Source: Rhodoferax sp. AJA081-3
Lineage (GTDB): Bacteria > Pseudomonadota > Gammaproteobacteria > Burkholderiales > Burkholderiaceae_C
NCBI RefSeq assembly: GCF_017798165.1
Contig: NZ_CP059068.1
Location: forward strand, 1,736,001-1,800,000
DNA: 64,000 bases
Direction: 5' to 3'
In this document: positions 9,738 through 18,577 of the stretch, piece after piece
Position numbering within the stretch: the first letter of the stretch is position 1
How the letters are laid out: each line of letters opens with the position of its first letter
Program-made: the position numbers and the translations under genes
Notes under the pieces: model-generated
The model's database searches: none
Seen by the model: only the letters and a program-made list of their open reading frames with translations
What the model was told of the DNA's origin: nothing

Positions 9738-11066
9738 TCAGACGAGAGTGGCCAACTCGTCGGCCCTGGCCAGAATGGATGGGCGCAAGAACGCAGCGAC
9801 GTCTGGCTCCAGCCCCATGGCCTGGCCTGCATCAGCAACCTCTCGCAAGTGGGGCTCCATGGCCTTGAGACCCGCCACCAGTGGCGCACGCTCAATCAGC
9901 ACCCGCTTGCTGCGCCGCTCTTTCTGAACCGCTGTTCCCAGTTCACACACGCGGTCTACGACCCGCGTCCAGTTCGTTTGGCCAAAGTCGTTGTTGTCCC
10001 ACCGAATACGCCGGGCGATGCCATCCGGATGGAGGTACATCGGGGCGAAGTCGTACAGCGGGGTCAGTGAGATGTGATTGTCAAAGTTCCGTTGCACGGC
10101 CGTATTGCGCGCATGGTTGTCCTTGTTGAGCAGCGCTAGGTTGACAATGTCCCGCTTCAGATATTCCAGCACTTCAGCCTGCGGGTCCGTGCAATGCCGA
10201 ATGAGTGCCTCGCAGATTTGGTCGTGGCTTGGTACCGCTTCGAACCCTGGCATGCCGGTCAAGGTGGCCACACTTTCTTGCGCCAGCCGCGTCACTCCAC
10301 CACCGGCGCCAACGATGCGGTCGAACCGGGGAATGAAAAGGGCACGTTTTCGGAGAGCCAGCGGCGCGTGCACACGCAGGCCGAGCCGGCGAGCAATGTC
10401 CATATACGGGGCCTCATGCCTCAGGATGCTCGCCAAATGTGGGTCGGCGCCCCTCCCGAACTTGACGATGAAGTGCTCTACCGCCCGCGCGTCGGGAAGG
10501 GTGTGGTCGAGGTACAGAAGCCCGTCATCCGCCCGGGTCAGGAGAATTTTGGGCCACTCACCTTGAACGCCGGAAGAACCGGCAACGAAGAGTCCATGCG
10601 ACGCCAGGTATTCCGAGAATGCCTCGCCACGCTCTGCTACGTTGTCGTCCGTAAATCCACGCAACGGCCCAGCGTTTTCGGCCAGCCACATGGCAGCCTC
10701 TTTGACCCGAAGGTTTCCAATCGTATTGCCAGCGCCAACCAACAGCAGCTTCCAGTCCACACCCAGACCTGCAGTGGGGGACTCTCCGATGCGTCTGAGC
10801 AACTCCTGCCTTCCGAAACCCTGCGGCAGCATATCGATGAGGAACACCGGCCAGTGGTCCTGCTCCAGGGCTTCCAAACCTACCGGCCAGCGCACACAGA
10901 GGGCATGTCCGTCCGCGGCCTTGGCGTGCGCAAACGCCCACTCCACCGCATAACCTGAATAGGTCTTCGCCTTCCATCCCTGTGCCGCAGACCCAAGCAG
11001 GCGGACACTCGCTACGTCGTGCCAGGCATTGTGTGCGTGCAGTTGGAGGGTGCAGGTTTCATACAT
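9738..11066 (-). CDS. hipA: HipA-family serine/threonine kinase toxin
   Basis: 442 residues, full length for HipA. The N-terminal subdomain (about 1-100) is followed by the kinase core: HFIVKFGRG carries the presumed ATP-binding Lys, the segment LLNKDNHARN supplies the catalytic Asp and Mg-binding Asn, and YDFAPMY follows. In E. coli HipA phosphorylates glutamyl-tRNA synthetase and induces dormancy; the target here is unknown. ATG 11066 sits only a few bases after a predicted transcription start, so the mRNA may be nearly leaderless. Confidence 0.88.
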   Translation of the reverse strand: MYETCTLQLHAHNAWHDVASVRLLGSAAQGWKAKTYSGYAVEWAFAHAKAADGHALCVRWPVGLEALEQDHWPVFLIDMLPQGFGRQELLRRIGESPTAGLGVDWKLLLVGAGNTIGNLRVKEAAMWLAENAGPLRGFTDDNVAERGEAFSEYLASHGLFVAGSSGVQGEWPKILLTRADDGLLYLDHTLPDARAVEHFIVKFGRGADPHLASILRHEAPYMDIARRLGLRVHAPLALRKRALFIPRFDRIVGAGGGVTRLAQESVATLTGMPGFEAVPSHDQICEALIRHCTDPQAEVLEYLKRDIVNLALLNKDNHARNTAVQRNFDNHISLTPLYDFAPMYLHPDGIARRIRWDNNDFGQTNWTRVVDRVCELGTAVQKERRSKRVLIERAPLVAGLKAMEPHLREVADAGQAMGLEPDVAAFLRPSILARADELATLV

Positions 11067-11075
11067 TTACACAGA

Positions 11076-11104
11076 ATTTTATATATATCGATACAGCTTG
11101 TCGA
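11076..11104 (-). promoter_or_regulatory. Predicted promoter of hipA-hipB
   Basis: On the minus strand TCGACA (11099-11104) and TAAAAT (11076-11081) are separated by exactly 17 bases in a markedly AT-rich stretch. Start of transcription would fall near 11069, about three bases before the hipA ATG. The ATATATAT run inside the spacer is a possible operator half for HipB. Confidence 0.5.
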
Positions 11105-11175
11105 CTTAAATAGTATGTTTTTATGTGCAAATAGAAATTATTGAAGTCTTCTACTCCAAGGCCGACGCCGGTAGA

Positions 11176-11310
11176 GACCTGGCACAACACCGCTGTTTGA
11201 GCCATGCCAATTTCGGCAGGAGTGTGTGGCAGCTGTCGTGAAGCGAAGTGTCTGCGCAGGTCAGCGTGGCCAGCCATTTCAGTGCCAACGAGGCCACCGC
11301 GTTGTTGAAG
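11176..11310 (+). pseudogene. LysR gene fragment (decayed duplicate)
   Basis: 135 bases align without gaps to bases 9045-9179 of the intact LysR gene, with about 19 mismatches by hand (roughly 86% identity). It corresponds to the effector-domain stretch HRCLSHANFG..SHFSANEATALLK. An in-frame TGA interrupts it (Gln-Leu-Ser-stop), and the similarity ends sharply at both sides. It is a remnant of a second LysR paralogue or of a duplication around the hipA-hipB pair. Confidence 0.85.
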
Positions 11311-11455
11311 GTCTTTGTTTCTGCCCTTTGTGGAAACTGTCCCGATCCTGATGGCAAGAGCCATCTTGCACTGCGTTCGGTTATTCAAGACCACTAAAGT
11401 ATGCGAGTGACATGGGCTGCAGTTGCTGATAGCGTCGCCGCTAACACTTCAGCCT

Positions 11456-12466
11456 ATGAACACAATCCACACATTTCTTCTGACCTGTATCGGCACTGCA
11501 TTTTTGACAGCCTGCGGAGGCGGTGGCGGTACACCGGTCCCACTTGGCATAGGCGAACCAGTAACAGGCTCATTGGTCATCACGCCTGCCAATGCAAAAG
11601 CGGTGGCAGCCCATGCGCTGTCACAAACAACCAACAGGCTCTACACACTCGGCGCCGCCGGCCCGCTAGTCGCATATACGGAGTTTCTATCGCCCTCAAA
11701 ATCCAGCTTGGCCAACCCAACCGTGCTGAACTCCAACTCACTGAAAACCGGTCAAGTGTGTGGCGCTGGTGGCGCCGTCCAAGTGACCGGCTCGGTTGCC
11801 AATACTTCGGGGCTTGGCACCGGTGATGTGGTCCAGTCGACATACAAAAACTGCGGCGTTCTTGCATATGGGTTGTCTCCCACGTACCTAGACGGAAGTG
11901 CCATGCAGACGGTTACCAGTGGCGGTGCGGCAACCATGCCGTTTCAGATCGTGCTGGAAGGCAGTCTAGACAATGTGCGTATAGGTATCCCGCAAGCCGG
12001 CGGCGGTTTTTCAGAAATCCAGGTCCTCAATGGGATCCCGACACTGCAATGGAGTGCAACCAGCAAAACGGTGCAAACCCTGACTATTTTTGGCAGGCCG
12101 CTGACGATCAAGAGTACGGTTGGTGGCGTCCTGCGCACCCACAATTGGCAGGGGCACCGCCAAGTCATAAGCATCAATGGTGTCTACACAGGCTATTCCC
12201 TGGACGCTTTGGTCTATTCGGACAACCCCCTTTTTGGCCCAACCGGTGGCAGCTATGTCCTGAGGACCCTTACACCCGTAATCAAAGATACCGTGTCCAA
12301 TGTCCTGACTGCCGGTGTGCTCCGGGCCGAGGGATACTTCAACGCGCGGGCGCTCATCAGCATCGGCACCAACCAAGTGGTGCAAGTGGATGTGGATGCC
12401 AATGGTGATGGGATGTATGAAACCACCGTCTTCAGCACGGTGTCGGAGTTGAGTGGCCTCTTGTAG
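11456..12466 (+). CDS. Predicted lipoprotein of unknown function
   Basis: 336 residues from ATG 11456. The signal peptide ends in the lipobox LTAC followed by five glycines, so the mature protein should be lipid-anchored with a flexible Gly linker. The rest is rich in Thr, Ser, Gly and Val with a beta-strand look (repeated short hydrophobic/polar alternation) and includes DVDANGDGMYET, a calcium-loop-like segment, near the C-terminus. I do not recognise the family. An upstream in-frame ATG (11423) would add residues before the signal peptide and is unlikely. Confidence 0.7.
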   Translation: MNTIHTFLLTCIGTAFLTACGGGGGTPVPLGIGEPVTGSLVITPANAKAVAAHALSQTTNRLYTLGAAGPLVAYTEFLSPSKSSLANPTVLNSNSLKTGQVCGAGGAVQVTGSVANTSGLGTGDVVQSTYKNCGVLAYGLSPTYLDGSAMQTVTSGGAATMPFQIVLEGSLDNVRIGIPQAGGGFSEIQVLNGIPTLQWSATSKTVQTLTIFGRPLTIKSTVGGVLRTHNWQGHRQVISINGVYTGYSLDALVYSDNPLFGPTGGSYVLRTLTPVIKDTVSNVLTAGVLRAEGYFNARALISIGTNQVVQVDVDANGDGMYETTVFSTVSELSGLL

Positions 12467-12474
12467 CCAGGCGT

Positions 12475-12687
12475 TCAGCCACCCCGCAACGGCTTCAACA
12501 AATCACCCAAGCCGTTGTGATCAATCTCATGCATCAGCGCCAGCAACCTCCCAATCTCCCCTTTGGGAAAGCCCGTGCGGGCAAACCAGTTCAAATAATC
12601 TCCGGGCAGGTCGGCGATCAGACGGCCCTGGTATTTGCCAAAGGGCATGGTGCGGGTCACCAACAGGGAGAGGTCTTCGGCTTGCAT
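12475..12687 (-). CDS. DUF3820 family protein
   Basis: 70 residues. The conserved block MPFGKYQGRLIADLPGDYLNWFA..GFPKGEIGRLLALMHEIDHNGL matches the DUF3820 family, which has been linked to quorum-sensing-regulated virulence and resembles nuclease-associated modules; the function is not known. It stands alone, convergent with the lipoprotein gene with eight bases between the stops. Confidence 0.85.
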   Translation of the reverse strand: MQAEDLSLLVTRTMPFGKYQGRLIADLPGDYLNWFARTGFPKGEIGRLLALMHEIDHNGLGDLLKPLRGG

Positions 12688-12707
12688 GGTTGGAGCGTAG
12701 CGTAGAT

Positions 12708-12760
12708 TTGCTACTTATTTGATAGTGAAACAGTGATATTTGACGGGGGCTACAGGCCAA
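12708..12760 (+). repeat. GGGGGCTA-type dispersed repeat, copy 3
   Basis: Reads TTGCTACTTATTTGATAGT, a variable middle, then GACGGGGGCTACAGGCC. It lies between the DUF3820 gene and the FAD-oxidase gene and touches no coding sequence. Confidence 0.8.
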
Positions 12761-12820
12761 AAACGCTTACAACGACCTGGTGACTGGGTCTTGCAAGGTC
12801 CTGGCTGCCACCCGCTTCCA

Positions 12821-14338
12821 TCAGGCCAGCGGAATACTCTGCGGAAACCTGAAGATATTGTCGGTGTCGTATTTACGCTTGACCTGCGAGAGGCGCTGCA
12901 GATTTTTGCCGTAGTAGGCGCTGGCCCAGTTCTCCTGGTCGCGGTTCGGGAAATTCACATACGACTGCGCCAGCACATAGGGCTTCATGGCGGTGAAGTA
13001 GCGGGCCAGCCATTCGCGCTGGGCGCGCACCACCTCAGGCTTGTCCACCGGTGCCCAGGCGCACTCCATTTCGAAGATGTAGTTGGCGTTGCGGTGCACG
13101 TAGGCGGTGGCGTCTTGCGCCACGCTGCGCACCTTGCCGCCAATGGCAAACAGGATGCCCATGTTCTCGGGCAGCAGCGCGCCGCCTGGCCATTGCATCA
13201 TCCACTGCAGCATGGTCTCCAGCCCGGCCTCTGGCATGGCGTCGGCCACATAGGACGAACGCAGGTCGTACATGCCGTTGGGGTCGTCCGTCACCAGGTA
13301 GTCGCGTGCCTGCCAGTAGCCCATGGTGCGGATGTCCACGCTCAGGGGCGCCAGCAGGCCCAGTGCAGGGGCCAGCGCCTTGCGGGTCTGTTCTTCATTG
13401 CCCCAGTAGATGCCCAGCGTGGCGACCTGGATGTCGGCCAGCTTGGGGTTGGGCCCTGCCTTGTCGGGGTAGGCCTTGGTGCGGGTGGAGATCATCTGGC
13501 CGTGGTTGTTCTGGATCTCTTGCAGCGTACGCAGCATGGCAATCTGGTTTTTGCCGGGCCACAGGATGTTGAAGATGGTGACATCCCCCACGCGGTGGGT
13601 CTGAAAGGTGAAGGAGGTGTTGACGCCAAAGTTGCCGCCACCGCCACCGCGCAGGGCCCAGAACAACTCGGGGTTCGCGGTGTCACTGGCGCTGACCAAT
13701 TGTGTGTCTGCCAACACCACATTGGTCTGGCGCAGGCTGTCGGCCGTCAGGCCCGAGTGGGTGGCGGCAAAGCCCCAGCCACCGCCCAGCACCAGGCCGC
13801 TGACGCCCACGGTAGGGCAGCGGCCCGACGGCACGGCAACCCCGATGCCCGACATCGTGTTGGCCATGTCCTGGTTGGTGGCACCGGCCTGCACCCAGGC
13901 CAAGCCGGTGCTGGGGTTGTAGGACACCTTGTTCATGGGCCGCACGTTGATGAGCAGGCCGGTGGTGGTCGAGAAACCCGCATACGAATGCCCGCCGCAG
14001 CGGATGGCAAAGGCCTCGCCCTGGTCGCGCGCCCAGCGCAGGCACAGCTGCACATCGGCCTCACTGGCGCACATGGCAATAGCCTTGGGGAACACACCGG
14101 CCCAGCGTGCATTGTTGGGGTAGGTGGCCATGTAGTAGCCCTCGTCCCCCGGTAGTAACAGGCGGCCCTGCATGCTGCTGCGCAGGGCCTGCAGGTTCTG
14201 TGGCGAGTGGATGGCCAGCCCGCTGGCGCAGGCGCTGACCAGGCCCAGCGTGCCCAGGCTGCCCGCAGTTGCGGCCAGGCCACCGGCCTTGAGGAAGAGG
14301 CGACGATCAAAGCGGTCGTCCAAGGTGCTGACGGTCAT
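12821..14338 (-). CDS. Tat-exported FAD-linked oxidase with berberine-bridge domain
   Basis: 505 residues from ATG 14338 (AGGA eight bases upstream). The N-terminus has a twin-arginine motif (DRRLFLK, Arg12-Arg13) and a lipobox LVSAC (Cys37), so it is probably a Tat-exported lipoprotein. The FAD-binding PCMH domain contains both covalent-attachment residues of bicovalent flavoproteins: His in RCGGHSYAG and Cys in GRCPTVGVSG. A C-terminal berberine-bridge (BBE) segment ends YYGKNLQRLSQVKRKYDTDNIF. Relatives oxidise alcohols or sugars using O2; the substrate here is unknown. It is the last gene of a three-gene operon. Confidence 0.88.
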   Translation of the reverse strand: MTVSTLDDRFDRRLFLKAGGLAATAGSLGTLGLVSACASGLAIHSPQNLQALRSSMQGRLLLPGDEGYYMATYPNNARWAGVFPKAIAMCASEADVQLCLRWARDQGEAFAIRCGGHSYAGFSTTTGLLINVRPMNKVSYNPSTGLAWVQAGATNQDMANTMSGIGVAVPSGRCPTVGVSGLVLGGGWGFAATHSGLTADSLRQTNVVLADTQLVSASDTANPELFWALRGGGGGNFGVNTSFTFQTHRVGDVTIFNILWPGKNQIAMLRTLQEIQNNHGQMISTRTKAYPDKAGPNPKLADIQVATLGIYWGNEEQTRKALAPALGLLAPLSVDIRTMGYWQARDYLVTDDPNGMYDLRSSYVADAMPEAGLETMLQWMMQWPGGALLPENMGILFAIGGKVRSVAQDATAYVHRNANYIFEMECAWAPVDKPEVVRAQREWLARYFTAMKPYVLAQSYVNFPNRDQENWASAYYGKNLQRLSQVKRKYDTDNIFRFPQSIPLA

Positions 14339-14384
14339 GGGAGCTTTCCTGTGCGGGAGTGGGTGAAGTGTCTCGTGGTGGAAT

Positions 14385-15974
14385 TCAGCGCATATGGCGC
14401 ATGGCATGTTCGGCGGACAAGAACGCCCCTTCCTGCCAGCCAGGCAAGGGCGAGAGCTGGTCGCCTATGGCGATGAAGCGGCCCTCGGGCTGCAGCAGGC
14501 GCTGGTAGAGGGCGGTGTGCGCAGGGTTGGTGCGCTCCCAGGCCGCATAGCCGGCGCTTTGGCCTTCGGCCTGGTGCCAGGCAATGCTGACGGCCTTGCT
14601 GGCGGGCAGCAGTTTTTCGTCGGCAAACTCGGGGTGCAGTTTGATGGCATCGCGTCGGGCCACGCGGATGCGTTCGGCCAGGCTCATGTTGCCAAAGGCG
14701 CGGGCCTGCGCGTCGTAGGTGTAGCAGCCGGGGATGATGCCTTTTTTACCCATGTAGTCGTTGGAGGGGTACCACATCTGTGTCATCGGGGAATCGGTGT
14801 AGCTGATGCCGCCAAAGATGTTGTAGGGCGCCTCTTCCCAGAAGCGGCGTTCGGCCTGCCACGCCAGCTTGTACAGCTCCCCCACCGGGAACGCGGCCAG
14901 GGCCTGCTGGTAGTCGGCGCTGAAGTTGTTTGGGATGGCAGCCAGCTTGGGCAGGGGGATGGCGCTGAGCACGTGGTCGGCGCGCAGGGTGTGGGTTTGG
15001 CGGGTCTTGCCATCGCGGTAGACCACCTGCACACCCTTGTCCTGGTTGGTGATCTGTACCACCTGGGCGCGGTAGCGAATCAGGCTGCCCACATGGCGGG
15101 TAAAGCCCTCCACCAGCTTGTCCATGCCGCCCATGGGTTGGAACAGCGTGGGTTCCCAGTCACCCTCGATGGGCTGGAAGAAATTGTGCTCCCAGAAGCC
15201 CGAGCGCAGCATGTCGTCCAGCGCCAGGCGGGGGTTGGGTGCACACATGGCCTGCACGGTCATGGGGTGCAGGCACAGGTTGCGAGGGGTGTCGGATGCA
15301 GAGCCCAGCGCGTCGTCCAGCGGCAGGCCGCCAAAGCTGCGTACCATGGCCATGAAGCGCTGGCGATCCTCGGGGCTCAGCTCGGCATCCAGCGCACCCC
15401 GTGCGTTGGCCTTGCCCATCATCTCGGCGATGTGGCTGTTGACGTCGTTACCCAGCCGGTAGCGGGGCACGGCCTTGCCTCCAAAGGCCTTGTCCGACTG
15501 GAATAGGTTGGCCGCGGTGGACATGACATACACCTCCAGCGGCACCTTCAGTTCCTTGCAGTAGTGCATGAGCCGCGGGTGCTGAAACGGCAGGCGGGCC
15601 GGGCCCAGGTTCATGTACTGCCCGGCGTCAAACTGGCAGACCTGCTCGGTGCGGCCCTGGGGGCCGGTGTCTTCCACCACACGGGTGCCCCGCCGGGCCG
15701 TGAAGTTGCGGCCGCCGGGGCGGCCCAGCGCCTCCAGGATGACACAGCGGTAGCCGGCCTTTTGCAGCTCGTAGGCGGCCATCAGACTGGAGACACCCGC
15801 ACCCAGCAGGGCCACGGTCTTGCCGTGACCGGCCGGCAGCTGCAGGCCCGATGGCCCGGCCCAAGCAGACGGCGTGTGCAGCAGGCCCAACGTGGCCATG
15901 GTCTGGTAGAGGGCGGTGGCACCGGCGGTTTTGCCAACCCACTGGAGCAGGTGGCGGCGTGTAGGTGTTTGCAT
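14385..15974 (-). CDS. Tat-exported flavin amine oxidase (L-amino-acid oxidase-like)
   Basis: 529 residues from ATG 15974. A twin-arginine signal (TPTRRHLLQW, ending near SAWA, residue 39) precedes the Rossmann motif LLGAGVSSLMAAYELQKAG and the ARRGTR segment typical of flavin monoamine oxidases. The family oxidises amines or amino acids to imines with H2O2 release. A GTG at 16019 would extend it by 15 residues and overlap the upstream gene; ATG is preferred. It lies 22 bases after the PAS-GGDEF gene and 46 bases before the second Tat flavoprotein, so the three form an operon. Confidence 0.87.
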   Translation of the reverse strand: MQTPTRRHLLQWVGKTAGATALYQTMATLGLLHTPSAWAGPSGLQLPAGHGKTVALLGAGVSSLMAAYELQKAGYRCVILEALGRPGGRNFTARRGTRVVEDTGPQGRTEQVCQFDAGQYMNLGPARLPFQHPRLMHYCKELKVPLEVYVMSTAANLFQSDKAFGGKAVPRYRLGNDVNSHIAEMMGKANARGALDAELSPEDRQRFMAMVRSFGGLPLDDALGSASDTPRNLCLHPMTVQAMCAPNPRLALDDMLRSGFWEHNFFQPIEGDWEPTLFQPMGGMDKLVEGFTRHVGSLIRYRAQVVQITNQDKGVQVVYRDGKTRQTHTLRADHVLSAIPLPKLAAIPNNFSADYQQALAAFPVGELYKLAWQAERRFWEEAPYNIFGGISYTDSPMTQMWYPSNDYMGKKGIIPGCYTYDAQARAFGNMSLAERIRVARRDAIKLHPEFADEKLLPASKAVSIAWHQAEGQSAGYAAWERTNPAHTALYQRLLQPEGRFIAIGDQLSPLPGWQEGAFLSAEHAMRHMR

Positions 15975-15996
15975 AGAGCGGGGTGGGTCTGGAGGG

Positions 15997-17256
15997 TTAA
16001 TAACGGTAGCAGTTGCCACCGGCCTTTTTGGCGCGGTACATGGCCTCGTCTGCGTGTTTGATCAGCGCATCCACCGTGTCGCCGTGGTCCGGGTACAGGC
16101 CCACGCCGATGGACGGGCTCACGCGCAGGGTGTGTCCATTGAACAGCACAGGTTCGGCCAACGCGGTGATCAGGGCGTTGGCCACACGCTCTGCACTGTC
16201 GGGGGCCGCTATACCGGTCAACAGCATCAGAAACTCGTCGCCGCCCAGTCGCACCACCAGATCGCTCTCACGCACCAGGGTTTGCATACGCCGTGCCACT
16301 TCTTGCAGCAGCGCATCACCGGCATCGTGGCCATACGTATCGTTGACGGGTTTGAAGCCGTCCAGGTCCACAAACAACAGGGCTACCAGGTGGTTCTGCC
16401 GCCGCGCCTGGGCCATGACGCGGGGCAAAAACTCGGCCAGGTAGTTGCGGTTGGGCAATTGTGTCAAGACATCGTGCAGGGCCAAAAACTCGATACGCGC
16501 CTGGGCCTGCTTGTGCCGGCTGATGTCCCGCACCACAGCCACCCGGTAGCTGCCGCCCTCGTCGGGCATGGTTTTGCCGACCACCTCTACCGGCACCCGC
16601 CGCCCGTCGCGCGTGAGCAGTTCGGTTTCGTAGGGCTCTTCTTTGCCCGCCGCCAGGTAGGCTTGGGTGATGTGTCGCAGCTCGGGTGCCATCAGGTCGG
16701 TGGTCAACATGCCTTGCAGCTCGGCGCCGCTGTAGCCGGTCAGGTGCTGGACCGCGGCATTGGTGTCCGAGATCACGCCCTCTTTGTGCACCACGATGCC
16801 TTCCGCCGTAGCCTCAAAAAATTTCTGCAGGCGCACACCGGCGTCCCGCACGGCTTGCGCTGCCTGGCGCTGGGCTGTGATGTCATTGATGAGCACAAAA
16901 AGGCCGATGACCCGGCCCGCCTCCAAGTGGGGAACCAGATGGACGTTTATCCAGCGCCGATGCCCCTTGGGCAGGGTTTGCTCGCGTTCGTAATTCTGCG
17001 GCTGGGCGGTGCGCAAACCTTCGGCAAGAAAAGGAGAAATAAAGCCCCACCCGACCTCGCCCACAATGTCGCGCACTGTTTTGCCCAGCATCGACTCGGG
17101 TGTGCAGCCGTGGTAGTCGGCGTAGCGTTGGTTGGCGAAGCGGCAGCGCAGGCCGTCGGCGTCGAAATAGGCGATCAGCGCGGGCACAGAATCGGCAATC
17201 AGCCTGACCAGCGTTGCCGGCACTTCGGTCCAGGACTCTAAGGGGGCATCCGACAT
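15997..17256 (-). CDS. Diguanylate cyclase with two PAS domains
   Basis: 419 residues. PAS 1 (about 10-125) and PAS 2 (about 135-255) are followed by a GGDEF domain (260-419). The active-site motif is intact (RLGGDEF), and an inhibitory I-site RxxD (RESD) lies five residues before it. It makes cyclic di-GMP, is probably cytoplasmic with no membrane helix, and senses a small ligand or redox state through PAS. ATG 17256 fits better than an upstream start. It leads the operon with the two Tat flavoproteins. Confidence 0.93.
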   Translation of the reverse strand: MSDAPLESWTEVPATLVRLIADSVPALIAYFDADGLRCRFANQRYADYHGCTPESMLGKTVRDIVGEVGWGFISPFLAEGLRTAQPQNYEREQTLPKGHRRWINVHLVPHLEAGRVIGLFVLINDITAQRQAAQAVRDAGVRLQKFFEATAEGIVVHKEGVISDTNAAVQHLTGYSGAELQGMLTTDLMAPELRHITQAYLAAGKEEPYETELLTRDGRRVPVEVVGKTMPDEGGSYRVAVVRDISRHKQAQARIEFLALHDVLTQLPNRNYLAEFLPRVMAQARRQNHLVALLFVDLDGFKPVNDTYGHDAGDALLQEVARRMQTLVRESDLVVRLGGDEFLMLLTGIAAPDSAERVANALITALAEPVLFNGHTLRVSPSIGVGLYPDHGDTVDALIKHADEAMYRAKKAGGNCYRY

Positions 17257-17362
17257 GGTCTCCGATCTCCAGCGTCTGCGGATTGGCACTGGCCTGCATA
17301 ATGTTCTCAGGCTAGGATTCGCTTCTTATTCTGAACCACCTGAGCGACTTGCGGGGGAAATT

Positions 17363-18175
17363 ATGGCTTGTAGTGTCGTTCGCCAAACGCAACCTGGCAA
17401 CCTGCGTAGGCTGTTCTTGCTGTGCACCGTGGCCCTGCTGCAGGCCCTGCCCGCGGTGCAGGCAAAAGAGCTGCGCATTGTCACAATAGAGTCCGCGCCA
17501 TTCGGCTTTGTAGGCCCTGATAGACAACCCACGGGCATGATGTACGAGATTGGCAACCTGATTGCCACCGAAGCCGGCTTCACCTACAGCAACCAGTTGA
17601 CCCCCTACGCCCGATCAGCCCATGCGGTGGTACATGGGGACGCCGATTTTGTGCTGCGCTACAGCAGCGCCGAGCTGGCAGCGGCGGCCATCCCGGTGAC
17701 GGGTGTGCTGCGCCTGCCCACCATTGTGGTGGGCAAGCCCGCGTCCAGATTTGAGTCACTGGCAGATTTGCATGGCAAGACCGTGGGCACGCCACGCGGG
17801 GGTCGGTTTGATGCAAGCTTCGAAGCCGATACCGCCATTCTCAAATACCAGGTCGCCGACTATTCACAAATGCTCTAGATGTTGATGAATGACCGCTTTG
17901 ATGCCGGCATAGGCTCATCCATTGGGCTGTACTACAACGCGCATGTGCTCGGCATTCAACGTGAGCAACTGGGCAAACCCCTGGTGCTGAGCACCCAAAC
18001 CTTTGAGCTGCATTTCTCCAAAAAAACGGCGGATGACAACACGCTGACCGCACTGCGCGAGGCTGTTGCACGGCTCAAGGCCCGCCAAGCCTTTCGCAAG
18101 GTGGTGGACAAATACCTGGGTACCTTTGACTGGAACGTAGCGCCTCGGGAGGCCAGAACCATCGTGCAACCGTAA
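17363..18175 (+). pseudogene. Solute-binding protein family 3 gene with an internal amber codon
   Basis: One reading frame from ATG 17363 to TAA 18173-18175 encodes a 270-residue periplasmic amino-acid-binding-type protein (signal peptide ending AVQA, then KELRIVTIESAPFGF..YEIGNLIATEAGF). It is interrupted only by TAG at 17876-17878, between YSQML and MLMNDRFDAGIG. No shift is needed: both halves are in the same frame and are conserved in style. Most likely a recent nonsense mutation, or a sequencing error. Such proteins without a transporter partner often act as sensors; no permease gene is nearby. It is divergent from the PAS-GGDEF gene with 106 bases between. Confidence 0.85.
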
Positions 18176-18207
18176 CGTTATGCAGTGAGGATGAATCAGG
18201 CCTTTCA

Positions 18208-18260
18208 TTTGCTACCATTTTGATAGCGACCTAACCAAATAATACGGGGGCTATGTGCCA
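18208..18260 (+). repeat. GGGGGCTA-type dispersed repeat, copy 4
   Basis: Reads TTTGCTACCATTTTGATAGC, a variable middle, then ACGGGGGCTATGTGCCA. It is intergenic, between the broken solute-binding gene and the next small gene. Confidence 0.8.
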
Positions 18261-18312
18261 CAATGGCACCTAGCGATTGCCCCGCAGAGAACGAGTAGAA
18301 AAGGATTCCACC

Positions 18313-18540
18313 ATGTCGCGTCCCCATGTTTGGGCCAGCAAGATCGTCACGCTGATTCAGGGTGGCAACACCCAGGCGGCGCTGGCGCAGATCAAAGTCG
18401 CCCCGTCCGTCACCGATGTCGAGCAGTTGCGCACCCTGTTGACCAATGCCAAGCTGCTGGCCCGTTACCCGGTGCTGGACGCTGCCACACAAGACCAGAT
18501 CAACGCGCTCAAGGGCTCGCGCCTGCACCGCGCGCCATAG
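18313..18540 (+). CDS. Small conserved-looking protein of unknown function
   Basis: 75 residues from ATG 18313, with AAGGA seven bases upstream. Mostly helical (VWASKIVTLIQGGNTQAALAQIK..VEQLRTLLTNAKLLARYP), no signal peptide. I do not recognise the family. A second in-frame ATG at 18277 lacks a ribosome site. It precedes the protease cluster by 37 bases and may be transcribed with it. Confidence 0.65.
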   Translation: MSRPHVWASKIVTLIQGGNTQAALAQIKVAPSVTDVEQLRTLLTNAKLLARYPVLDAATQDQINALKGSRLHRAP

Positions 18541-18577
18541 GTTTGGTTGCCGCCCCCGTCTGACCCGGAGAAGCCCT

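Larger units (their letters stand above)
11067..11455. other. Gap between hipA and the orphan lipoprotein gene
   Basis: A 389-base stretch without an intact gene. Its left 100 bases are AT-rich and hold the hipA promoter; 11176-11310 is a relic of the LysR gene; the remaining 145 bases up to the lipoprotein gene show no clear promoter or structure. Confidence 0.6.

Noticed and set aside
12740..17241. Three long plus-strand open frames (starting near 12740, 14394 and 15916)
   Set aside because: They mirror the two flavoproteins and the PAS-GGDEF protein, whose motifs are intact on the minus strand.
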